Assembly (NCBI GenBank): GCA_025935475.1 | Contig: JAICVE010000068.1 | Span: 1-10,666 of the forward strand | DNA length: 10,666 nt | DNA from: Nitrospira sp. | GTDB lineage: Bacteria > Nitrospirota > Nitrospiria > Nitrospirales > Nitrospiraceae | Direction of reading: 5' to 3' | In this document: positions 5,798 through 10,666 of the stretch, piece by piece | Position numbering within the stretch: the stretch's first letter is position 1 | Layout of the letters: every line of letters begins with the position of its first letter | Notes under the pieces: model-generated | What the model was told of the DNA's origin: nothing | The model's input: the letters and a program-made list of their open reading frames with translations, nothing else | The model's database searches: none | Program-made: the position numbers and the translations under genes

Positions 5798-6594
5798 CAG
5801 GCCGGCTTCGGTGGGTCTTCCTGGACGGCAGGCATTTCGCGGGCCGCTTCGATCGATTGCTGAATCTCTTTCTGCGCCGCATCCATTTCAGCCTGAATGG
5901 TTCGCATTTCAGGATCGACCGAGTTCCTCACATCGGCCACCGCCTGCTTGAACGTTCGCAGCGCGTCTCCAAGTCCCTCTCCCAGATGCTGCATATCGGC
6001 CGGCGAGACCCCGTCACCGGACTGCCCGGCCTTGGACTTCAAGGCCGCCTGCTGCGCCTGAACACGCGCCACGGCATCCTTGTTCACGATCGCTGACGGC
6101 CGTTTCGCTTGTGGCTTCGATTGCGCGGCGGGAGGGAGAGGGGGATATTGGCCCCGCATGATCGGTGTCGGAGCCGCCGCCCGCTCTTCCATCGTTGGCG
6201 GGGCCTGTCCGGCGGTGCTCGCGGCTGGAGCCGAGGCTCGCGAGCGTGGGGGCTGAGGCGCCTGAGGTCCCATGTTATACAGCGAAGCGGCCGTCGTCCC
6301 CGGGGTCATTTCCGGTCCAGGGGTATAGGGCGACGTCGGTGTCGGAGCGGCCGGAGGAGCAGTCGATGGAGCGGCGGCGGTGGCCGCATTGGCTTGTTGC
6401 ACCGGGGCTGGCGAAGGGGACGAGGTCTCTGGCTGGATGGCCTCGGGAGGAGGAATGTCATGCACTTCCTTCTTGAACCCCTTTAGTGCCTTGCCGACTC
6501 CTTCTCCTATTTGGGGCAGTTTTCCCGCGCCGAAGATAATGAGCACGATGACCAGAATGATGATGAGCTCTGAAATGCCCATTGTCCCGAACAT
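5797..6594 (-). CDS. tatA: TatA-like Sec-independent translocase protein with long C-terminal extension
   Basis: Tat transports folded proteins across the inner membrane; TatA/TatB subunits have an N-terminal membrane helix, a hinge and an amphipathic helix. Here residues 8-21 form the membrane helix (ISELIIILVIVLIIFG), FGAGKLP (21-27) is the hinge, and IGEGVGKALKGFKKEV (29-44) the amphipathic helix, which looks like TatA rather than TatB. At 265 residues it is far longer than usual TatA (about 60-90) and longer than most TatB. Residues 48-165 are a low-complexity Pro/Ala/Thr/Ser linker. Residues 170-255 are charged and helical and contain a second helix (204-222, LGEGLGDALRTFKQAVADV) resembling the first, then a probable coiled coil. 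The ATG at 6594 has AAAGGA nine bases upstream; Met5 is an alternative. tatC is not in the window. It leads the HEAT-repeat gene. Confidence 0.88.
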   Translation of the reverse strand: MFGTMGISELIIILVIVLIIFGAGKLPQIGEGVGKALKGFKKEVHDIPPPEAIQPETSSPSPAPVQQANAATAAAPSTAPPAAPTPTSPYTPGPEMTPGTTAASLYNMGPQAPQPPRSRASAPAASTAGQAPPTMEERAAAPTPIMRGQYPPLPPAAQSKPQAKRPSAIVNKDAVARVQAQQAALKSKAGQSGDGVSPADMQHLGEGLGDALRTFKQAVADVRNSVDPEMRTIQAEMDAAQKEIQQSIEAAREMPAVQEDPPKPA

Positions 6595-6618
6595 AATCTA
6601 AATCCTTTGTGAAGAAGA

Positions 6619-6651
6619 GCCTTTGAGCTCGTCCCGGGCGGCGCTCAAGGC
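6619..6651 (-). other. Stem-loop in the tatA 5' untranslated region
   Basis: On the reverse strand GCCTTGAGC (6651-6643) can pair with GCTCAAAGGC (6628-6619), nine base pairs with one bulged A and a loop of about 14 bases. It would lie within a few bases of the mRNA 5' end predicted from the promoter at 6662-6689. There is no T-run, so it is not a terminator for the M24 gene upstream; mRNA stabilisation is one possible role. Confidence 0.4.
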
Positions 6652-6661
6652 CAGCATTCAC

Positions 6662-6689
6662 TTTATAGACCTGTTCACAGCACTGTCAA
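6662..6689 (-). promoter_or_regulatory. Near-consensus promoter of tatA and the HEAT-repeat gene
   Basis: On the reverse strand a perfect -35 TTGACA (6689-6684) is followed after 16 bases by TATAAA (6667-6662, five of six). Transcription would begin near 6655, about 60 bases before the tatA start. It lies just past the stop of the M24 gene, so tatA need not depend on read-through. Confidence 0.75.
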
Positions 6690-6711
6690 GGAATGGATGG
6701 CCCAGAAGGGG

Positions 6712-7920
6712 CTACAGCAAAGGGCGAAGTTCGCTCTGAAGTGGCAATCCGAACACGAGCGCGTCGCGCTCCGTCAGGAAGACGTCCAGCTCGCTTCGAA
6801 TGCCGAATTCTCCCTGGAGATAGATACCGGGTTCGATGGAAAAGCAGGTACGAGGCATGAGACGTCTCGTGTCTTGCGTTTCGAGTCCGTCGATATTGGC
6901 TCCGTTGCCGTGGACCTCTTCGCCAATCGAGTGGCCGGTCCGATGGACGAACTGAGCACCGTAGCCGGCCGCCTCGATCACGCGGCGGCAGGCTGCATCA
7001 ACTTCGTAGCCGAAGGGGCGCTGCCCGGCTTGCATTTGGGCGCGAACGAATTCGAGAGCGGCCTCACGACCCTGCCTCACGATGCCGAACACCGTGCGAT
7101 GCTTCTCGGGCACTGTCGCACCGGCATAGGCGGTCCAGGTGATGTCGGCATACACCGAACCGGCGGCACCCTGTTTCGCCCAGAGATCAATCAGCACCAA
7201 ATCGCCCCGTGTGATCGTCGAAGAATTCGTCGCCGCTGGAGCGTAATGTGGATCCGCGCTGTGCTCGTTCACGGCGGCGATCGGAGCGCTGGATGTGATC
7301 ATACCGGCATCGCCAATGCGTGACAGAATGAATTGTTGCAATCCGTACTCCGTCAGACTCTGATTTTTGGCGACAGCTTCGCGGACGTGATCGAACGCTT
7401 CATCGACGATGCGTCTGAGCGCGGCGGCGGCATATTGATGCGAGTCCAACTGCCGATCGGTCCACCGCGCTTCGAACAGCTGGATCAGATCCCCCGAGCT
7501 CATCACTTCCACGCCAAAGCTCCTTACCAATTCCATGGTGCCGGCATCGACACGGGAGACATACGGCACGGCGTTCATCGGCGAGTACTGCATGGCGATG
7601 CGACGGCTCCCAGTCAAGAGACGTCCCAGAAGTTCCTGTTGTTGGTCCCAGGAAACGTAGGCGTTCGAATGGCCGGGGAGCAGATCCAGCACGTGAGGTT
7701 CGATACGATGCAGCAATTTTTGCGGAGACGCGTGAGCAGGAATCCAATAATACCAGCGCCTGGTCACATGCATTAGCGGATCGAGCAGGAGCACGCGATA
7801 TGCGAGAGGATCGCTGCCTCGGAAATCGTAAAACAGCCAGCCGTCGAGCGCGTGCTCGCGCAGAACCCGTTGAATCTCGAGTATTCTCGTTTCATGTGCC
7901 GCACTGTGCATGAACGGCAT
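6712..7920 (-). CDS. M24-family metallopeptidase (Xaa-Pro dipeptidase/aminopeptidase type)
   Basis: The 402-residue product has the two-domain layout of proline-specific M24 peptidases: an N-terminal creatinase-like domain (about 1-155, with DGWLFYDFRGSDPLA at 26-40) and a C-terminal pita-bread catalytic domain. All five dinuclear metal ligands are visible: Asp245 (VLIDLWAK), Asp259 (YADITWT), His330 (HRTGHSIG), Glu363 (SIEPGIY) and Glu377 (IRSELDV). His225 in DPHYAP fits the conserved substrate-site histidine. It probably removes or splits N-terminal Xaa-Pro peptides in the cytoplasm; no signal peptide is seen. The start is uncertain: ATG at 7920 is used, while ATG at 7911 (399 residues) fits a possible leaderless transcript. 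The reading frame also stays open to an ATG at 7995, but those residues show no family character. Divergent from the gene at 7994. I cannot tell PepP from PepQ-type specificity. Confidence 0.9.
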   Translation of the reverse strand: MPFMHSAAHETRILEIQRVLREHALDGWLFYDFRGSDPLAYRVLLLDPLMHVTRRWYYWIPAHASPQKLLHRIEPHVLDLLPGHSNAYVSWDQQQELLGRLLTGSRRIAMQYSPMNAVPYVSRVDAGTMELVRSFGVEVMSSGDLIQLFEARWTDRQLDSHQYAAAALRRIVDEAFDHVREAVAKNQSLTEYGLQQFILSRIGDAGMITSSAPIAAVNEHSADPHYAPAATNSSTITRGDLVLIDLWAKQGAAGSVYADITWTAYAGATVPEKHRTVFGIVRQGREAALEFVRAQMQAGQRPFGYEVDAACRRVIEAAGYGAQFVHRTGHSIGEEVHGNGANIDGLETQDTRRLMPRTCFSIEPGIYLQGEFGIRSELDVFLTERDALVFGLPLQSELRPLL

Positions 7921-7947
7921 CTTATCGTCGCCGTTCCCGGTGGTCAA
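7919..7947 (-). promoter_or_regulatory. Possible promoter of the M24 peptidase gene
   Basis: On the reverse strand TTGACC (7947-7942, five of six) is followed after 17 bases by TAAGAT (7924-7919, four of six). Seven bases later comes the ATG at 7911-7909, so the message could be leaderless. No convincing Shine-Dalgarno precedes either candidate start. Confidence 0.4.
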
Positions 7948-7980
7948 CGAACCGCAGGCGCCAAGACACCTCCTGCGTGG

Positions 7981-7986
7981 TAGAAT
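7981..7986 (+). promoter_or_regulatory. Possible -10 element of the gene at 7994
   Basis: TAGAAT (five of six matches) ends seven bases before ATG 7994. The matching -35 position (7958-7963, GCGCCA) has only three of six matches. If used, the transcript would start at or next to the ATG and be leaderless, which fits the lack of a ribosome site. Confidence 0.3.
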
Positions 7987-7993
7987 GCCTGCC

Positions 7994-8455
7994 ATGACGA
8001 TAGACTCTGCGTCCGATCTGTCGCAGTTCCGTGTGACACTGTTCGTGGGGCCTCAGCAGGTGCAGGGGAAACCCTTCACTCACTCGACGGTCTATAACGT
8101 AAAGAAGCGCAGCTGGAAGGGCGGGATCCAGGTGGCGGTGGAATTGAACCAGATACAGGTGAACCAACTCAGCGACGCCGTCGGCTTCTCGCAATGGCTG
8201 CAAACGGCTCTTACCATGGCTCCCACGGAGGAGTGTGCCATCTCTCATGAGCGGGCACAGGAACTGCTGGTACAAGCCCTGTCATGGTGCAAGCTGGATC
8301 TGTTGTTGCAATCCGGCATCACTCAGCAGAACCAATGTCTCACCGCCGACACATTCGTTGCCGAATTGAACGGAATTGCCCCGAAAAAACGGGACTTCAT
8401 CTTCTCCCATATCGCGTCAGAACTCGATCTTCTCCCACATAAGCCACGCTGTTAA
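7994..8455 (+). CDS. Conserved-looking small protein of unknown function
   Basis: I do not recognise this 153-residue protein. It has no signal peptide, membrane helix or known motif. The N-terminal part (residues 10-60) alternates like beta-strands (FRVTLFVG, IQVAVELNQIQVNQL), and the rest looks helical, ending with KKRDFIFSHIASELDLL and a C-terminal Cys. Three cysteines lie in CAI, WCK and QCL contexts without a metal-site spacing. The codon use and GC content resemble the neighbours, and the opposite strand holds no better gene. The start could be ATG 7994 or ATG 7985; neither has a clear ribosome site, and a -10-like TAGAAT overlaps the latter. It is divergent from the M24 peptidase with about 65-80 bases between starts. 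Confidence 0.65.
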   Translation: MTIDSASDLSQFRVTLFVGPQQVQGKPFTHSTVYNVKKRSWKGGIQVAVELNQIQVNQLSDAVGFSQWLQTALTMAPTEECAISHERAQELLVQALSWCKLDLLLQSGITQQNQCLTADTFVAELNGIAPKKRDFIFSHIASELDLLPHKPRC

Positions 8456-8484
8456 GTATCCCATCCCGGTTCGTGGTAGGGGGT

Positions 8485-8512
8485 TTGCAAGCACGGTCGA
8501 ATTTGTTATAAC
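8485..8512 (+). promoter_or_regulatory. Probable promoter of the exported protein/C26 hydrolase pair
   Basis: TTGCAA (8485-8490, four of six), a 16-base spacer, then TATAAC (8507-8512, five of six). The predicted start near 8519 leaves a leader of about 70 bases to the GTG at 8588. No terminator for the preceding gene is visible between 8456 and 8484. Confidence 0.5.
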
Positions 8513-8571
8513 GCCACATCGCGCTGCGTCCGTGCGGCATACCGTGCATGGCACAGCCCGGCTCATTTTGT

Positions 8572-8587
8572 AGAAGGAGGACCCTCC
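8572..8587 (+). promoter_or_regulatory. Strong ribosome binding site setting the GTG start at 8588
   Basis: AGAAGGAGG (8572-8580) lies seven bases before GTG 8588 and is the best Shine-Dalgarno in the window. The following CTCC (8584-8587) could fold back on GGAG (8576-8579) as a 4-bp hairpin, a weak structure that may or may not matter. Confidence 0.8.
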
Positions 8588-9043
8588 GTGAAATTACACC
8601 TGCTTACATCGACGGGTTTTGCAGCGGCTTCCCGACTCGTCGCCATCAGCCTTGTTGTCGCTCTCTGCACCGTGCTGACGGGGCCCTCGGCTTGGAGCCA
8701 GGAGCCTGTCGCGCCCGCCTCGAGCGACAGCGCGGAAGGCGGAAGCGCATCCAGCGCGGGCATGGGCGCCGCAGCCGGCTTGTCGACATTGCTCTATCTT
8801 CCCTTGAAGGCCGCCTTTGCGATCGGCGGAGGCGTCGTCGGTGGTTTAGCCTATGCGTTCTCAGGTGGGAACGAGACCGCCGCGAAGAGTATTTGGACGA
8901 CCAGCATGTATGGCACGTACATCATCACGCCCGATCACCTGCGCGGAGATCGGCCCATTCGATTTCTCGGCGTCTCTGAACCCGATACCTCGGCTACGGC
9001 TATCGCCCCCCTGGAGCCTGCGCCCACGGAACCCGTTCGCTGA
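8588..9043 (+). CDS. Small exported glycine-rich protein, function unknown
   Basis: The 151-residue product has a clear Sec-type signal peptide: hydrophobic core at about 17-31 (LVAISLVVALCTVLTG) and likely cleavage at AWS-QEP (37/38). The mature part begins with a Ser/Ala/Gly-rich stretch, then a hydrophobic glycine-rich segment (about 63-92, LYLPLKAAFAIGGGVVGGLAYAF) that could insert in a membrane, then a short conserved-looking region (AKSIWTTSMYGTYIITPDHL, 99-118) and a Pro/Ala-rich tail. I cannot name the family. The GTG start is fixed by a strong ribosome site. The stop is three bases before the C26 hydrolase start, so the two genes are almost certainly one operon. Confidence 0.8.
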   Translation: MKLHLLTSTGFAAASRLVAISLVVALCTVLTGPSAWSQEPVAPASSDSAEGGSASSAGMGAAAGLSTLLYLPLKAAFAIGGGVVGGLAYAFSGGNETAAKSIWTTSMYGTYIITPDHLRGDRPIRFLGVSEPDTSATAIAPLEPAPTEPVR

Positions 9044-9046
9044 ACG

Positions 9047-9787
9047 ATGAAACCGCTCATCGGCGTGACGCCAGACTTCAACGCCGGTGACCGAAAAGAG
9101 TGGGGCGGGCGAGAACCCACCTACTTTCTGCGCGCACGGTATATCCGCGCGATCGAAGACCTGGGTGGTATCCCTCTCGTGCTTCCGCTGGCGGCGGATC
9201 TGGCTGCTCGTCGCCGGCTGCTGACCTCCATTGATGGCCTCCTACTGACCGGCAGCGGTCCAGATCTCGCGCCGGAGCTCTACGGCGAACGACAGCGGTA
9301 CAAGTTTCGCGTGATGAGCCAGCGCCGCGCCACCTTCGAGCTCGAGATGGCACAGTTGGCCAGGATGGCTGATCTGCCACTGTTGGGCATCTGCGGAGGG
9401 ATGCAGGCACTCAACGTGGCGTTCGGCGGCAGCTTGTATCAAGACATCGGATCGCAGCGGCCTCATCCGCTTCAACACCGCCAATCGACTCCGGCGACGC
9501 GGCTCAGTCATCCGGTGAAGATCACTCCGAAAAGCCTCCTGCATCGGATCGTCAAGACCGGGACCATGCGCGTCAACAGCTCCCATCATCAATCGGTCAA
9601 GGATGTCGCCCCATCGCTCCAGGCCAGTGCACGGGCACCGGATGGCGTCATCGAAGCCATTGAATCCTCCGCCCAGCGGTTCCTGCTCGGCATCCAATGG
9701 CACCCGGAATTTCTCTTCGACCGTCACCATCGCCATCGCCGGCTGTTCGAGGCCTTCCTTGAAGCAGCACAGCGCCGAAGACGCTAA
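9047..9787 (+). CDS. Class-I glutamine-amidotransferase-like hydrolase (peptidase C26 family)
   Basis: This 246-residue cytoplasmic protein fits the gamma-glutamyl-GABA hydrolase (PuuD-like) branch of peptidase C26, which cleaves gamma-glutamyl amide bonds. Seen in order: the N-terminal strand PLIGVTPD (3-10), the loop LLLTGSGPDLAPELYGE (65-81) matching the family's GGxDxxPxxY region with Ser70 in place of the second Gly, the nucleophile elbow GICGGMQ with Cys116, and GIQWHPE with His219 and Glu221 completing the triad. The MRVNSSHHQSV stretch (174-184) is also typical. It begins three bases after the exported glycine-rich protein, without a clear ribosome site of its own, suggesting coupling. 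No putrescine-pathway genes are nearby, so the actual substrate is open. The C-terminus is very basic (AQRRRR). Confidence 0.9.
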   Translation: MKPLIGVTPDFNAGDRKEWGGREPTYFLRARYIRAIEDLGGIPLVLPLAADLAARRRLLTSIDGLLLTGSGPDLAPELYGERQRYKFRVMSQRRATFELEMAQLARMADLPLLGICGGMQALNVAFGGSLYQDIGSQRPHPLQHRQSTPATRLSHPVKITPKSLLHRIVKTGTMRVNSSHHQSVKDVAPSLQASARAPDGVIEAIESSAQRFLLGIQWHPEFLFDRHHRHRRLFEAFLEAAQRRRR

Positions 9788-9824
9788 TGTCGCCCGCGTT
9801 CAAGGCATACGTTAAGCCGCCTGC

Positions 9825-9830
9825 TATACT
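9825..9830 (+). promoter_or_regulatory. Possible -10 element of the permease gene
   Basis: TATACT (five of six) lies 38 bases after the C26 stop. No good -35 sits 16-18 bases upstream. A transcript from here would start near 9837, giving a leader of about 65 bases to GTG 9903, or almost none to the in-frame ATG at 9840. Confidence 0.4.
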
Positions 9831-9902
9831 TGAGACGATATGGACCGTGACAATGCCCTCAGCCGGCCATCCCTGGCCCCACCCGCTGTCGTTCGAGGTT
9901 CG

Positions 9903-10666
9903 GTGATCACCCATCTGTTTCGAACAAAGTCGATCGAACAGATTCTTGCGGACGCCGACCACCCGACCCATCGGCTCAAAAAATCGCTGACGGCCTGGGA
10001 TCTGACCTGCCTCGGTATCGGCGCCATCATCGGGACAGGAATTTTTGTGTTGATCGGAACCGCCATTGTCGGTGATTCCCATCGGCCCGGCGCCGGTCCC
10101 GGCATCGTCCTCTCGTTCATCTTGTCGGGATTGACCTGTGCGCTCGCCGCACTCTGCTATGCAGAAATGTCGGCAATGATCCCGGCCGCCGGCAGCGCCT
10201 ATACCTTTTCCTATGCCACGCTTGGCGAACTGCTAGCCTGGCTGACCGGCTGGAATCTCATTCTCGAGTATGGAGTCGCCTGTGTAGCGGTGGCGATCGG
10301 CTGGTCCGGCTATTTCAACAATCTGTTGCAGTTGGCGGGCATCGAGCTACCGGTCTGGGCGACGAGGGCACCCGGAGGCCCGGAGGGAGGTATCGCCAAC
10401 ATTCCGGCGGCGCTGATTGTGCTTCTCGTGACCGTCATTCTCGTCGTCGGCATCAAAGAAAGCGCGCGGGCGACCGGTGTGGTCGTACTGATCAAGCTTG
10501 CCGTGATCCTGTTTTTCATCGCGATCGGGAGTACATCGATTGAGCCCGCCAATTGGACGCCATTCATGCCGCAGGGGTTTGCGGGGGTCGGCGCAGCGGC
10601 AGCCATCGTGTTCTTTGCCTATATTGGCTTTGACGCCGTATCGACCGCCGCCGAGGAGGCCAAGAA
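9903..10666 (+). CDS. APC-family amino acid permease, 3' end outside window
   Basis: The frame is open to the window end, giving 254 codons of an inner-membrane transporter that would normally have about 450-500 residues. The start LFRTKSIEQILADADHP followed by RLKKSLTAWDL is typical of the cationic-amino-acid-transporter (CAT/YfnA-like) branch. The substrate-site helix break GIGAIIGTGIF is at 38-48, AGPGIVLSFILSGL at 64-77, CYAEMSAMIPAAGSAYTF at 85-102, and FFAYIGFDAVSTAAEEAK closes the window. At least six hydrophobic helices are visible. GTG 9903 is preferred because the family N-terminus begins just there and CGAGG (9894-9898) precedes it; ATG 9840 is in frame and would add 21 residues of no family character. 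The exact substrate cannot be read from this part. Confidence 0.88.
   Translation, partial: MITHLFRTKSIEQILADADHPTHRLKKSLTAWDLTCLGIGAIIGTGIFVLIGTAIVGDSHRPGAGPGIVLSFILSGLTCALAALCYAEMSAMIPAAGSAYTFSYATLGELLAWLTGWNLILEYGVACVAVAIGWSGYFNNLLQLAGIELPVWATRAPGGPEGGIANIPAALIVLLVTVILVVGIKESARATGVVVLIKLAVILFFIAIGSTSIEPANWTPFMPQGFAGVGAAAAIVFFAYIGFDAVSTAAEEAK

Noticed and set aside
5373..5951. Forward open frame opposite the HEAT gene and the tatA 3' end
   Set aside because: It crosses the junction of two well-supported reverse genes and is Ser/Arg-rich shadow sequence.
6109..6486. Arg/Gly-rich forward open frames opposite tatA
   Set aside because: They are the complement of the Pro/Ala-rich TatA linker; the Arg/Gly/Trp composition is what that shadow gives.
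6697..7776. Two forward open frames opposite the M24 peptidase
   Set aside because: The reverse frame has all five M24 metal ligands; the forward frames show no motif and no ribosome site.

Overview
The window is a GC-rich bacterial chromosome segment with ordinary housekeeping content. The best guess for the host is a Gram-negative-type bacterium, possibly Nitrospirota (Nitrospira-like). That guess rests on gene order, export signals and general protein style, not on a phylogenetic marker, so treat it as moderate to low confidence. No phage, transposon, CRISPR or integron structure is visible.

Layout from left to right. A reverse-strand gene starts at 22 and runs off the left edge; a repeat-rich upstream region (58-106) contains a consensus -10 on its strand. 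Then comes a forward block: a consensus-like promoter (227-256), tRNA-Leu(UAG) at 328-410, and the protein quality-control operon tig-clpP-clpX (471-3731). A very strong rho-independent terminator (3759-3794) closes the block. Lon does not follow clpX; instead a new promoter (3898-3925) drives two tandem paralogous PilZ-type genes (3951-5034).

The middle (5009-7920) lies on the reverse strand. In transcription order it holds an M24 metallopeptidase of the Xaa-Pro dipeptidase/aminopeptidase type, an unusually long TatA-like protein with its own near-consensus promoter, and an exported HEAT-repeat protein whose start codon overlaps the tatA stop codon. The HEAT gene overlaps the second PilZ gene tail to tail by 26 bases.

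The right part is forward again: an unrecognised small cytoplasmic protein (7994-8455) divergent from the M24 gene, then a small exported glycine-rich protein (8588-9043) followed after 3 bases by a class-I glutamine-amidotransferase-like hydrolase of the peptidase C26 family (9047-9787). Last is an APC-family amino acid permease (from 9903) cut by the window end.

The least ordinary items are: (1) the TatA-like protein, which carries a second copy of its amphipathic helix about 175 residues downstream of the first, after a Pro/Ala-rich linker, and is coupled to an exported HEAT-repeat protein; and (2) the tandem PilZ pair, in which both copies replace the (D/N)xSxxG c-di-GMP motif by GIGGGG and share an unrecognised N-terminal module. 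Neither amounts to proof of a new system, but both are testable.
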